Source of the DNA: Saccharothrix violaceirubra
GTDB lineage: Bacteria; Actinomycetota; Actinomycetes; Mycobacteriales; Pseudonocardiaceae
Reading direction: 5' to 3'
Length of the DNA: 64,000 nucleotides
Assembly (NCBI RefSeq): GCF_014203755.1
Contig: NZ_JACHJS010000001.1
Coordinates: 1,178,001 to 1,242,000 of the forward strand
Position numbers and translations under genes: made by a program. Positions 28,045-37,818 of this stretch are shown piece by piece; the first letter of the stretch is position 1, and each line of letters opens with the position of its first letter. The notes beneath the pieces are model-generated. The model was not told the origin of the DNA and made no database searches. It saw only the letters and a program-made list of their open reading frames with translations.

Positions 28045-29628
28045 ATGCAGGCTCTCGACGCGGGCGCGGTACGCCGATGGGCGGACGCCTGCGTCCGGTC
28101 CCTCGATGCCCACCGGGCGGACATCGACCGCATCAACGTCTTCCCGGTGCCCGATGGCGACACGGGGACGAACCTGCTCCAGACCATGCGCGCGGGTCTC
28201 GACGCCCTGCTGCGCACCCCCGCCGACAGCGTGGGCGGCGCACTGACCGCCCTGGCCAAGGGCGCGCTCGCCGGTGCGCGCGGCAACTCGGGCGTGATCC
28301 TGTCCCAGGTGCTGCGCGGGCTGGCCGAGGCGGCACGGGAGGCGTCCACGGCGGGCGGCGTGGCGTTGCGCGCCGCACTGCAACGCGCCGACGTGCTGGC
28401 CACGGCCGCCGTCGCGGACCCGACGCCGGGCACCGTGCTCACCGTGCTGCACGCCGCCGCCGAGGCCGCCCGCGACTGCCCGTCCGACGACCTGGACGCG
28501 GTCGTCACGGCCGCCGCCCAGGCCGGTGCACGGGCGCTCGCGGACACGCCGCGCCTGCTGCCCGTGCTGTCCCGGGCGGGCGTGGTCGACGCGGGCGGGC
28601 GCGGCCTGGTCCTGTTGCTGGACACGCTCGCGGCCGTGATCACCGGACAGGCCGTCGAGCACGTCGCGACCAGCGCCTCGCCGCGCACGGCCGACGCACT
28701 CACCACCGCGCGTGAGGCGGGCAGCGCGGACTACGAGTACGAGGTCATGTACCTGCTGGACGGCGAGCCGGACGTCGACGGGCTCAGACACGCGCTCGCC
28801 GCGCTGGGCGACTGCGTGTCCGTGGTCGGCGACGGCGACGGCCTGTGGACCGTGCACGTGCACTGCACCGATGTGGGCGCGGCGATCGAGGCCGGGATCG
28901 AGCGCGGGCGTCCGCACCGGATCACCGTCAACCGGTTCGCCGACCAGGTCGCGGCCCCGGCCTCCCGCTTCACCCGGGACCGCGTGATCGTGGCGCTGGT
29001 GGACGGCGTGGGCACCGCCCGGCTGTTCGAGACCGAGGGCGCGGTCGCGCACGGCACCGACCTGTCGGACCTGCTGTCGGTCGTCACGGGCACGCGCGCG
29101 CGGCACGTGACGCTGCTGCCCGGCGACCCGGCCACCCGCACGGCGGCGGCGGCCGTCGCGGCGCAGGCGGTGGACGCGGGGCAGGACGTGGTCGTGGTGC
29201 CGACGGCGTCCCCGGTGCAGGCCCTCGCCGCGTTGGCCGTGCACGACCCGTCCCGGCGACCGGGCGACGACGTCGTGGCGATGGCGGACGCGGCGGCGGC
29301 GACCCGGCGCGGCGAGATCACGGTGTCCGAGCGCGAGGCGATCACCTGGGTGGGCCGCTGCCGGCCGGGCGACCTGCTGGGCATGGTGGACGGCGAGGTC
29401 GTGCTGATCGAACCGCGCCGTGCGGACGTGGCCGACCTGGCCTGCCGGCTGGTGGACCGGATGCTCGCGCTCGGCGGCGAGCTGGTGACCGCGCTGCTGG
29501 GCGAGGGCGTGCCCGAAGGGCTGGACCGGGAGCTGGAGGAGCACCTGCGGTCCGCGCACCCGGAGGTCGAGCTGGCCGCCTACCCGGGCGGGCAGGCGGG
29601 TGTGCTGCTCGCACTCGGCGTCGAATAG
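28045..29628 (+). CDS. DAK2/DegV-partner kinase, FakA-like
   Basis: 527-aa protein related to YloV/FakA. The N-terminal DhaL-type domain has 'INVFPVPDGDTGTNLLQTMR' with the Mg-ATP binding acids, then 'GALAGARGNSGVILSQVLRG'. The C-terminal half ('DYEYEVMYLLDGEPDVDGLR', 'TEGAVAHGTDLSDLLSVVTG') matches the FakA extension. FakA phosphorylates fatty acids held by FakB (DegV) proteins. No degV gene is in the window. recG follows after 80 bp, the order I also recall in mycobacteria. Confidence 0.88.
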   Translation: MQALDAGAVRRWADACVRSLDAHRADIDRINVFPVPDGDTGTNLLQTMRAGLDALLRTPADSVGGALTALAKGALAGARGNSGVILSQVLRGLAEAAREASTAGGVALRAALQRADVLATAAVADPTPGTVLTVLHAAAEAARDCPSDDLDAVVTAAAQAGARALADTPRLLPVLSRAGVVDAGGRGLVLLLDTLAAVITGQAVEHVATSASPRTADALTTAREAGSADYEYEVMYLLDGEPDVDGLRHALAALGDCVSVVGDGDGLWTVHVHCTDVGAAIEAGIERGRPHRITVNRFADQVAAPASRFTRDRVIVALVDGVGTARLFETEGAVAHGTDLSDLLSVVTGTRARHVTLLPGDPATRTAAAAVAAQAVDAGQDVVVVPTASPVQALAALAVHDPSRRPGDDVVAMADAAAATRRGEITVSEREAITWVGRCRPGDLLGMVDGEVVLIEPRRADVADLACRLVDRMLALGGELVTALLGEGVPEGLDRELEEHLRSAHPEVELAAYPGGQAGVLLALGVE

Positions 29629-29708
29629 CGCCTTCACCCGAAGGTGGAATCGGCCCGCGCGGCGGCCAGGCGTCCCGTTGTCGGTGCCGGGTAGTTGAAT
29701 GGGCCGCG

Positions 29709-31871
29709 ATGACGACGTTCGACGAGAAGCTGGAGTCGGTGCTCGGGAAGAAGAGCGCCGACGCGTTGGCGACCGGCCTGGGCCTGGCCACGGTCGGCGA
29801 TCTCCTGCGCCACTACCCACGCCGGTACGACGAGCGCGGCAAGCTCACCGAGATCCGCGGGCTGGAACTCGGCGAGCACGTCACCGTGCAGGCCCGCGTG
29901 AAGAGCGCACGGCAGCGGCGGATGAAGAGCCGCAGCGGCGAGCTGCTCGAGGCCGTGATCACCGACGGCACGTCCGACCTGCACCTGGTCTTCTTCGGAC
30001 GGGGTTCGCGCACGGTCGAGCGCGAGTTGCTGCCCAACCGCGAGGCGTTGTTCGCGGGCAAGGTCGGCATGTTCAACGGCAAGCTCCAGCTCGCCCACCC
30101 CGACTACAAGATCCTCGACGGTTCCGCCGACGGCGCGGACTTCGCGGGCGCGTTCATCCCGGTCTACCCGGCCGCGCAGGGCATCCAGTCGTGGATCGTG
30201 GCCAACTGCGTCGAGCAGGTGCTGTCGCTGTGGGACGGCGTGGACGTCGACCCGCTGCCCGACGACCTGCGCGCCGAGCACGGGCTGGTGCCGTTGGAGA
30301 AGGCGTTGCGCGACATCCACCGGCCGGACGGGTGGGCCGCGGTCACGATCGCCCAGCAGCGGCTGAAGTGGGACGAGGCGTTGGCCGTGCAGCTCGCGTT
30401 GGCGCAACGGCGGTCCTCGGCGACGGCCCGCCCGGCGTCCGCGTGCCCGCCGGTGCCCGGCCGGGTGCGGGACGCGTTCGACGCGCGGCTGCCGTTCGAG
30501 CTGACCGCCGGCCAGCGCGAGGTCGGCGAACGCCTGGCCGCGGACCTGTCCGGCGAGCAGCCGATGAACCGCCTGCTCCAGGGCGAGGTCGGGTCGGGCA
30601 AGACGATGGTGGCGTTGCGGGCGATGCTCCAGGTCGTCGACGCCGGCCGGCAGGCGGCCATGCTGGCGCCGACCGAGGTCCTCGCCGCGCAGCACGCCCG
30701 GTCGTTGCGGGAGCTGCTCGGCGACCTGGCACAGGCGGGCGAGCTGGGCGGTGCCGAGCACGCCACGCGCGTGACGCTGCTGACCGGCTCCATGCCCGCC
30801 GCCCAGCGCAAGAAGGCGTTGCTGGAGATCGTGAGCGGCGAGGCCGGGATCGTCGTCGGCACGCACGCGCTGATCCAGGACAAGGTGGAGTTCGCCGACC
30901 TCGGGTTCGTGGTCGTCGACGAGCAGCACCGGTTCGGCGTCGAGCAGCGGGCCGCGCTCAGCGGCCGGTCCGGCGGATCGACGCCGCACGTGCTGGTGAT
31001 GACCGCGACGCCGATCCCGCGCACCGTGGCCATGACGGTCTACGGGGACCTTGAGGTGTCCGCGTTGCGCGAGCTGCCGGGCGGGCGTTCGCCGATCAAG
31101 ACCTCGGTCGTCCCGGTCGCGGACAAGCCCGCGTGGCTGGACCGGGCGTGGCAGCGCATCCGCGAGGAGGTCGGCAAGGGGCACCAGGCGTACGTGGTGT
31201 GCCCGCGCATCGGCGACGACGAGGACGACGAGCCACCCAAGGGCGATTCGGACCGGCGTCCGCCGCTGGCCGTGCTCGACGTGGCGGCCCGGCTCGCCGC
31301 CGGTCCGCTCCGGGGGCTGCGGGTGGGTATCCTGCACGGCCGGATGGCGCCGGAGGACAAGGACGTGTCGATGCGGGCGTTCGCGGCCAACGACGCGCAG
31401 GTGCTCGTGGCGACCACTGTCGTCGAGGTCGGCGTGAACGTGCCCAACGCGACCGTCATGGCGATCATGGACGCGGACCGGTTCGGCGTCAGCCAGCTCC
31501 ACCAGTTGCGTGGCCGCGTCGGTCGGGGCAGTGCGCCCGGACTGTGCCTGCTGGTCACCGAGATGCCCGACGGCACCGCGACGATGGAGCGGCTGCGGGC
31601 CGTGGAGTCCACGTTGGACGGTTTCGAGCTGGCGCAGCTCGACCTGGAGTTGCGGCGTGAGGGCGACATCCTCGGTGCCGCGCAGTCCGGGAAGCGCTCG
31701 GGGTTGAAGATGCTGTCGCTGCTGCGCGACGAGGACGTGATCGTGCAGGCGCGGGACGTGGCGCGGCGGGTCGTGGCCGACGATCCGGGACTCGACCGGC
31801 ACCCCGGCCTGTTCTCGCTGGTCGCGGGCCTGTTGGACGGGGACCGTGCCGAGTACCTGGAGAAGGCGTGA
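29709..31871 (+). CDS. recG: ATP-dependent DNA helicase RecG
   Basis: RecG, 720 aa, remodels stalled forks and Holliday junctions. An N-terminal wedge domain precedes the helicase core: Walker A 'LLQGEVGSGKTMVALRA', 'MLAPTEVLAAQH', DExQ box 'VVVDEQHRFGVEQRAAL', 'VMTATPIPRTVAMTVYGDLE' and motif VI 'QLRGRVGRGSAPGLCLLV'. ATG at 29709; the frame is open farther upstream but antisense-like without homology. Its stop overlaps the lipoprotein start by 4 bp (GTGA). Confidence 0.95.
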   Translation: MTTFDEKLESVLGKKSADALATGLGLATVGDLLRHYPRRYDERGKLTEIRGLELGEHVTVQARVKSARQRRMKSRSGELLEAVITDGTSDLHLVFFGRGSRTVERELLPNREALFAGKVGMFNGKLQLAHPDYKILDGSADGADFAGAFIPVYPAAQGIQSWIVANCVEQVLSLWDGVDVDPLPDDLRAEHGLVPLEKALRDIHRPDGWAAVTIAQQRLKWDEALAVQLALAQRRSSATARPASACPPVPGRVRDAFDARLPFELTAGQREVGERLAADLSGEQPMNRLLQGEVGSGKTMVALRAMLQVVDAGRQAAMLAPTEVLAAQHARSLRELLGDLAQAGELGGAEHATRVTLLTGSMPAAQRKKALLEIVSGEAGIVVGTHALIQDKVEFADLGFVVVDEQHRFGVEQRAALSGRSGGSTPHVLVMTATPIPRTVAMTVYGDLEVSALRELPGGRSPIKTSVVPVADKPAWLDRAWQRIREEVGKGHQAYVVCPRIGDDEDDEPPKGDSDRRPPLAVLDVAARLAAGPLRGLRVGILHGRMAPEDKDVSMRAFAANDAQVLVATTVVEVGVNVPNATVMAIMDADRFGVSQLHQLRGRVGRGSAPGLCLLVTEMPDGTATMERLRAVESTLDGFELAQLDLELRREGDILGAAQSGKRSGLKMLSLLRDEDVIVQARDVARRVVADDPGLDRHPGLFSLVAGLLDGDRAEYLEKA

Positions 31872-32680
31872 GAAGGCTGCTGCCCGCTTTGCTGCTGCTC
31901 GTGCTGACGGCGTGCTCGTCGGGCGACGCGACACCCGCGCCGACCACCACCCCGTCGTTGCCCAAGGGCGAACTCGCCGTGCTGGTGGACCGGATCACGG
32001 CGGCCCGCGCGACGCAGCGGACGTTCCGGTTCCACACCGAGAGCTTCGCGTCCGACGGCGCCGCCACCGAGGCGCGCACGATCGCCGACGGCCACACCCG
32101 CGAGGGGCCGGACGGCGTGGGCACGTCCCTGTCGATGACCGTGTCGGCCGGAGCCGGTGACCAGCGGATCGACATGGTGCTGGTCGGCGACGACGCGTAC
32201 GTGCACATGGACGGTGCCCCGATGCCCGAGGGCAAGCGGTGGGCGTTCTACGACCAGGGGCAGACGGAGACGGGGATCGCGGCCCTGCTGCGCGGTTTCG
32301 GCCCGCGTGCCAGACCGGGTTCCGAGCTGGACTACGCGGAACCGCGCGCCGCCCTCGTCGTCGGCCGGGCCGAGGAGCCGCTCGACGGCGTGCCGACGAC
32401 CCGGTACGAACTGGTCGTCGACCCGATGAAGATGGCCAAGGTCATCGCCGACCCGGACGTCCAGCTCCAGCACACCCAGCTCGCCGAGCACGGGGTGACC
32501 ATCGCCGCCACCGTCTGGGTCGAGGCGGGCGGCCTGCCCCTCAAGGTCGACTACCGCTTCACCCTGGACGGCAAGGTGGTCAAGCGCTCGACCACGACCT
32601 TCGCCGACTGGGGCCGACCGGTCGACCTGACCGTCCCCTCGGCCCAGGAGACCGTCCCCGCCGACCAACTACCCAAGTAG
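31868..32680 (+). CDS. Lipoprotein of LppX/LprAFG type
   Basis: 270-aa predicted lipoprotein. The signal 'RRLLPALLLLVLTACSSGD' contains a lipobox LTAC, so Cys would be lipid-modified. The mature domain with 'QRTFRFHTESFASDGAA', 'GDDAYVHMDGAPMPEGKRW' and 'VWVEAGGLPLKVDYRFTLDG' resembles LppX_LprAFG lipid carriers of the cell envelope. GTG start overlaps the recG stop, so it is translationally coupled to recG, an unexpected functional pairing. It ends at repeat site 5. Confidence 0.8.
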   Translation: MRRLLPALLLLVLTACSSGDATPAPTTTPSLPKGELAVLVDRITAARATQRTFRFHTESFASDGAATEARTIADGHTREGPDGVGTSLSMTVSAGAGDQRIDMVLVGDDAYVHMDGAPMPEGKRWAFYDQGQTETGIAALLRGFGPRARPGSELDYAEPRAALVVGRAEEPLDGVPTTRYELVVDPMKMAKVIADPDVQLQHTQLAEHGVTIAATVWVEAGGLPLKVDYRFTLDGKVVKRSTTTFADWGRPVDLTVPSAQETVPADQLPK

Positions 32681-32683
32681 CCG

Positions 32684-32758
32684 CGCGAGTCATGCGTTCA
32701 GACACCACGAGTTGTGCGTTCGGACACCGCGAAATGTGCACTCCGCACGGCCGTGCGG
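32684..32758. repeat. GGACACC-family repeat, site 5 (convergent junction)
   Basis: Units CGCGAGTCATGCGTTCAGAC-ACC and CGAGTTGTGCGTTCGGACAC-C read from the lipoprotein stop, then GCGAAATGTGCA as in site 4. They run into a perfect palindrome CCGCACGG/CCGTGCGG (32743-32758). The remaining 170 bp up to the coiled-coil gene stop show no gene. Confidence 0.8.
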
Positions 32759-32925
32759 ATCCGGCCCGCCGCCCGAGCCGCGCCGGTCGGAGGTGAGGTT
32801 GTCGGGTGCCTGCTCGCGGCGTCGGCGAGCGTGATGTCGACGGGTGGGGCGCCCCTGGTTCGGGGCGACCCGGATCGGCCGACGTCCGCACACCGGTCGG
32901 CGGAGTCCGGTGTGCGGGTGGGGAG

Positions 32926-34041
32926 CTACTTCGCCACGGGCTTGGGGAGCTGCGTGGTGGGCTCCTCGGAGTTCTCCTCGGCCTCGGCTTCGAGTTCCAG
33001 CGGCTTCAGGGTCGCCATCGCGCGCGTGACCGCGTCCTGCGCGGCGGTGAACTGCTCGGTCAGCGCGGTGTGGACGGTGCGCAGGTCGGCGAGCTTGCGG
33101 TCGGCCGCGGTGATCCGGGTGTCGGCGTAGGCGTCCGCGTCGGTGACCGTCTTCTCGGCGCGGGTCGTGGCCTCCGACAGCGACTGGTCGATCCGGGCCA
33201 GGGCCTCGGACTCCAGCTCCGCGATCTGCTTCTCCGAGTCGGCACGGGACGCGGCCACCTCGGTGGCGACCTCCGCGCGCAGCTTGGCGGCCTCGGCCTT
33301 GGCGTCGACGACGTGCTGCTCGTGCTCCTTGCGGAGCTTCTCCCGCAGGTCCTCGTACTCCTTGTCGAGGTCGTCGTGGTAGCCCTTGTACTTGGCCTCC
33401 AGCTCCTCGCGGCGCTGGTCGAGTTCGCCGCTGCGGCGCTCGTAGTCGGCGACCGCCCGCGCGGTCTCGGCCTTGGTCTCGGCGACGAGGGCCGCGTGCT
33501 CGGCGGTCAGCTTCGCCCGCTGCTCCTCGAAGGACTTCTCCAGCTCGGACCGGCGCTCGTCGTACGAGCGCTCCAGGTCGGCCACGCGTTGCTGGTCGGC
33601 GATCTCCAACGCCTTGCGCCGGTCGTCGACCTCGGCCATGGCCCGCTGGTGCACGGCCCGACCCTCGGCGGCCTCGGCCTCGGCCTGCGCGCGGGTCGCG
33701 TCGGCCGCGTCCTCGGCGGCTTTGCGGATGTCCGCGATCTCCTCCTCGGCCAACGTCATCATCACGCGGACACGCTCGGTGACGTTCGCGGTGCTGACGG
33801 GGGCGCTCGCGAGGCTGTTGAGCTGACGCTTGACCTTCTCCAACTCGGACCGCGTGGCGTCGAGTGTCCGGGCCAGTTCGGAGTTCTGCGCGGTCGCCGC
33901 GTCACGGGCGCGTGTGGCGTGCTTCAGGTCGTATTCGAGCCGCGTGACGCGCTCGTTGACCTGTCGCTGGTTGTACCCGCGCAGTACGACGTCGAAATGG
34001 GTTCGGGCAGCAGGCTGCCCAGTCCCTTCAGCCCCGGCCAT
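32926..34041 (-). CDS. Coiled-coil protein, FilP/DivIVA-like
   Basis: 371 aa, almost wholly coiled coil after a short N-terminal segment 'THFDVVLRGYNQRQVNERVT' that matches the RGYxxxQVDxR start of DivIVA and FilP-type proteins. Long charged heptads follow ('EERRSELEKSFEEQ'-like runs), then a short acidic and disordered C-terminus. In Streptomyces, FilP forms an intermediate-filament-like mesh at growing tips. I start at ATG 34041; a GTG at 34059 is in frame. It is divergent from pyc. Confidence 0.75.
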   Translation of the reverse strand: MAGAEGTGQPAARTHFDVVLRGYNQRQVNERVTRLEYDLKHATRARDAATAQNSELARTLDATRSELEKVKRQLNSLASAPVSTANVTERVRVMMTLAEEEIADIRKAAEDAADATRAQAEAEAAEGRAVHQRAMAEVDDRRKALEIADQQRVADLERSYDERRSELEKSFEEQRAKLTAEHAALVAETKAETARAVADYERRSGELDQRREELEAKYKGYHDDLDKEYEDLREKLRKEHEQHVVDAKAEAAKLRAEVATEVAASRADSEKQIAELESEALARIDQSLSEATTRAEKTVTDADAYADTRITAADRKLADLRTVHTALTEQFTAAQDAVTRAMATLKPLELEAEAEENSEEPTTQLPKPVAK

Positions 34042-34310
34042 GCGTGCAACCCTACCCACGCTGAACCCCTACTCGTCACCCGAACCAGCGAACGCTGAGT
34101 AACTGAGGGGTGTCCGACCCTGCCTCCGTCCAGGCGCTGCGCGCACGGTCGGTACAAGGAAGAATCCCCCGTCGGGTGCAGGTGGTTCCTGAATCGATGA
34201 GGTTTCGGTCACGATGACGTCCGTCACGTGGGATGGAACTCCCGACCGTCGGGAAACGCGCGGTAGCGTGCCCTGACTGACCCGCCGAGTGATCCGGGAG
34301 GGAACGCCGA

Positions 34311-37300
34311 ATGTTCCGCAAGGTTCTTGTCGCCAACCGCGGCGAGATCGCGATTCGGGCTTTTCGTGCGGCTTACGAGCTGGGCTACGGAACGGTCGCG
34401 GTCTTCCCCCATGAGGACCGCAACTCCCTGCACCGGCTCAAGGCCGACGAATCGTACGAGATCGGCGAACCCGGCCATCCGGTCAGGGCCTACCTGTCCG
34501 TCGAGGAGATCATCAAGGCCGCGCGCAAGGCGGGCGCGGACGCCGTCTACCCCGGCTACGGCTTCCTGTCGGAGAACCCCGGCCTCGCGCGCGCGTGCGC
34601 GGAAGCGGGCATCACGTTCGTCGGCCCGCCCAGCGACGTGCTGGAGCTGACCGGCAACAAGGCCCGCGCGATCGCGGCGGCCCGGGAAGCCGGCCTGCCC
34701 GTGCTCAAGTCCAGCGAGCCGTCGAGCGACATCGACGCGCTGGTCGAGGCCGCGCGCGACATCGCGTTCCCGGTGTTCGTCAAGGCGGTCGCCGGCGGCG
34801 GCGGTCGCGGCATGCGGCGCGTGGCGGACCCCGCCGCGCTGCGCGAGTCGCTGGAGGCGGCGTCCCGCGAGGCCGAGTCCGCGTTCGGCGACCCGACGGT
34901 GTTCCTGGAGCAGGCCGTCGTCGAGCCGCGCCACATCGAGGTGCAGATCCTCGCCGACGGCGTCGGCAACGTGATCCACCTCTTCGAGCGCGACTGCTCG
35001 GTGCAGCGGCGCCACCAGAAGGTCATCGAGATCGCGCCCGCGCCGAACCTCGACCCGGAGCTGCGCGACCGCATCTGCGCCGACGCGGTCCGCTTCGCCC
35101 GCCACATCGGCTACCGCAACGCCGGCACCGTCGAGTTCCTGCTCGACCCGAACGGCAACTACGTCTTCATCGAGATGAACCCGCGCATCCAGGTCGAGCA
35201 CACGGTCACCGAGGAGGTGACCGACGTCGACCTCGTCCAGTCGCAGATGCGCATCGCGGGCGGCGAGACCCTCGACGACCTCGGCCTGAGCCAGGACACC
35301 GTGCAGCTGCGCGGCGCGGCGCTCCAGTGCCGCATCACGACCGAGGACCCGGCCAACGGTTTCCGCCCGGACACCGGCATGATCAGCGCGTACCGCTCGC
35401 CCGGCGGCTCGGGCATCCGGCTCGACGGCGGCACGACCGGCGCCGGCACCGTGGTCAGCGCGCACTTCGACTCCATGCTGGTCAAGCTGAGCTGTCGGGG
35501 TCGCACGTTCGGCGCGGCCGTGGCCCGTGCCCGCCGCGCGGTCGCCGAGTTCCGCATCCGCGGCGTGTCCACGAACATCCCGTTCCTCCAGGCCGTGCTC
35601 GACGAGCCCGACTTCTTCGAGGGTCGCGTCACCACGTCGTTCATCGAGCAGCGCCCGCACCTGCTGACCGCGCGCCACTCGGCCGACCGCGGCACGCGCC
35701 TGCTCACCTACCTCGCGGACGTCACGGTCAACAAGCCCAACGGACCGCGACCGGCGGCCGTCGACCCGCGCGACAAGCTCCCGACCGTCGACCTGGGCAC
35801 CGAACCCGCGCCCGGCTCCAAGCAGCGGCTCACCGAACTCGGGCCCGAGGGCTTCGCCCGGTGGCTGCGCGAGAGCAAGGCGCTCGGCGTCACCGACACG
35901 ACGTTCCGCGACGCCCACCAGTCGCTGCTCGCGACGCGCGTGCGCACCAAGGACCTGCTGGCCGTGGCGCCGCACGTGGCCCGGCTGACCCCGGGGCTGC
36001 TGTCGCTGGAGGCGTGGGGCGGTGCCACCTACGACGTGGCGCTTCGGTTCCTGGCCGAGGACCCGTGGGAGCGGCTGGCCGCGTTGCGCGAGGCCGTCCC
36101 CAACATCACGCTCCAGATGCTGCTGCGTGGCCGCAACACCGTCGGGTACACGCCGTACCCGGAGGCGGTCACCGCCGCGTTCGTCGAAGAGGCCACGAAG
36201 ACCGGCATCGACATCTTCCGGATCTTCGACGCGCTCAACGACGTCGAGCAGATGCGCCCGGCGATCGAGGCCGTCCGCGCGACCGGCACGGCCGTCGCCG
36301 AGGTCGCGCTGTGCTACACGGCCGACCTGTCCAACCCGGACGAACGCCTCTACACGCTCGACTACTACCTCAAGCTGGCCGAGCAGATCGTCAACGCGGG
36401 CGCCCACGTCATCGCCGTGAAGGACATGGCCGGTCTGCTGCGCCCGCCCGCCGCGTCCCGCCTGATCACCGCGCTGCGCAAGGAGTTCGACCTCCCGGTC
36501 CACCTCCACACGCACGACACCGCGGGCGGTCAGCTCGCCACCTACCTGGCCGCCATCCAGGCCGGGGTCGACGCGGTCGACGCCGCCGCCGCGTCCATGG
36601 CTGGCACGACGTCGCAGCCGCCGCTGTCGGCGATCGTCGCCGCGACGGACTACACGGAGCACCAGACCGGCATCGACCTCCAGGCCGTGTGCGACCTGGA
36701 GCCGTACTGGGAGGCCGTGCGCAAGGTCTACGCGCCGTTCGAGTCCGGCATCCCCGGCCCGACCGGTCGCGTCTACCACCACGAGATCCCCGGCGGGCAG
36801 CTGTCCAACCTGCGCACCCAGGCGGTCGCGCTCGGCCTCGGGCAGAAGTTCGAGGAGATCGAGTCCATGTACGCCGCCGCCGACCGGATGCTCGGCCGGC
36901 TGGTCAAGGTGACGCCGTCGTCCAAGGTCGTCGGCGACCTCGCGCTGCATCTGGTGGGCGCGGGCGTGTCCCCGAAGGAGTTCGAGGCCGAACCGGGCCG
37001 GTTCGACATCCCGGCGTCGGTGATCGGGTTCCTGCACGGCGAGCTGGGCGACCCGCCCGGCGGCTGGCCCGAGCCGTTCCGCGGCAAGGCGCTCCAGGGC
37101 CGTGCCGCGCCCAAGGGCGTGACCGAGCTGTCCGAGGACGACGCGAAGGGCCTGGAGACCGACCGCCGCGCCACGCTCAACCGCCTGCTGTTCCCCGCGC
37201 CGACCCGCGAGTACCTCGCGCACCGCGACGCGTACGGCGACACGAGCGTGTTGCGCAGCAAGGACTTCTTCTACGGCCTCAAGCCGGGGGAGGAGTACTC

Positions 37301-37688
37301 GGTCGACCTGGAGCCCGGAGTTCGGCTGCTGATCGGTCTCGAGGCCATCGGCGAGGCCGACGAGCGCGGCGTGCGCACCGTGATGGCCACGCTCAACGGC
37401 CAGCTCCGCCCGATCCAGGTCCGCGACCGCTCGATCGCCGCCGAGGTGCCGGCCGCGGAGAAGGCCGACCGTGCCAACCCGGACCACGTGGCCGCGCCGT
37501 TCGCCGGTGTCGTGACCCCGTCGGTCGAGGAGGGCGACGAGATCGAGGCGGGCCAGACCGTGGCGACCATCGAGGCGATGAAGATGGAGGCGTCCATCAC
37601 CGCGCCCCGTGCGGGCCGCGTCAAGCGCCTGGCGGTGCGCGGCGTGCAGCAGGTGGAAGGCGGCGACCTCCTGATCGTCCTGGAGTAG
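34311..37688 (+). CDS. pyc: Pyruvate carboxylase
   Basis: Biotin-dependent pyruvate carboxylase, 1125 aa, makes oxaloacetate to refill the TCA cycle. Biotin carboxylase domain about 1-450 ('FVKAVAGGGGRGMRRV', 'YVFIEMNPRIQVEHTVTEEV'). The carboxyltransferase domain starts about 520 ('TDTTFRDAHQSLLATRVRT', 'VHLHTHDTAGGQLATYLAA'). The C-terminal biotinyl domain carries the modified Lys in 'EAMKMEAS'. ATG with GGGAGGG upstream and a TAGCGT hexamer at 34264-34269. It lies alone, closed by the hairpin at 37697-37727. The very long antisense frame across it is a composition artefact. Confidence 0.97.
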   Translation: MFRKVLVANRGEIAIRAFRAAYELGYGTVAVFPHEDRNSLHRLKADESYEIGEPGHPVRAYLSVEEIIKAARKAGADAVYPGYGFLSENPGLARACAEAGITFVGPPSDVLELTGNKARAIAAAREAGLPVLKSSEPSSDIDALVEAARDIAFPVFVKAVAGGGGRGMRRVADPAALRESLEAASREAESAFGDPTVFLEQAVVEPRHIEVQILADGVGNVIHLFERDCSVQRRHQKVIEIAPAPNLDPELRDRICADAVRFARHIGYRNAGTVEFLLDPNGNYVFIEMNPRIQVEHTVTEEVTDVDLVQSQMRIAGGETLDDLGLSQDTVQLRGAALQCRITTEDPANGFRPDTGMISAYRSPGGSGIRLDGGTTGAGTVVSAHFDSMLVKLSCRGRTFGAAVARARRAVAEFRIRGVSTNIPFLQAVLDEPDFFEGRVTTSFIEQRPHLLTARHSADRGTRLLTYLADVTVNKPNGPRPAAVDPRDKLPTVDLGTEPAPGSKQRLTELGPEGFARWLRESKALGVTDTTFRDAHQSLLATRVRTKDLLAVAPHVARLTPGLLSLEAWGGATYDVALRFLAEDPWERLAALREAVPNITLQMLLRGRNTVGYTPYPEAVTAAFVEEATKTGIDIFRIFDALNDVEQMRPAIEAVRATGTAVAEVALCYTADLSNPDERLYTLDYYLKLAEQIVNAGAHVIAVKDMAGLLRPPAASRLITALRKEFDLPVHLHTHDTAGGQLATYLAAIQAGVDAVDAAAASMAGTTSQPPLSAIVAATDYTEHQTGIDLQAVCDLEPYWEAVRKVYAPFESGIPGPTGRVYHHEIPGGQLSNLRTQAVALGLGQKFEEIESMYAAADRMLGRLVKVTPSSKVVGDLALHLVGAGVSPKEFEAEPGRFDIPASVIGFLHGELGDPPGGWPEPFRGKALQGRAAPKGVTELSEDDAKGLETDRRATLNRLLFPAPTREYLAHRDAYGDTSVLRSKDFFYGLKPGEEYSVDLEPGVRLLIGLEAIGEADERGVRTVMATLNGQLRPIQVRDRSIAAEVPAAEKADRANPDHVAAPFAGVVTPSVEEGDEIEAGQTVATIEAMKMEASITAPRAGRVKRLAVRGVQQVEGGDLLIVLE

Positions 37689-37696
37689 GCCCGGTT

Positions 37697-37727
37697 CCCG
37701 GCCGGACGCGATGCGCGTCCGGCCGGG
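37697..37727 (+). terminator. Terminator of pyc
   Basis: Perfect 14-bp stem CCCGGCCGGACGCG / CGCGTCCGGCCGGG with an ATG loop; no U-run. Confidence 0.8.
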
Positions 37728-37818
37728 CGTCGTCCGGTCGGGTGTCATTTGCCGCCCGCGGTCCGTGGCGCAGGTCTCAACGGGGAACCCGCATCCTTCA
37801 GGTGCCGTTGGGGGCGGT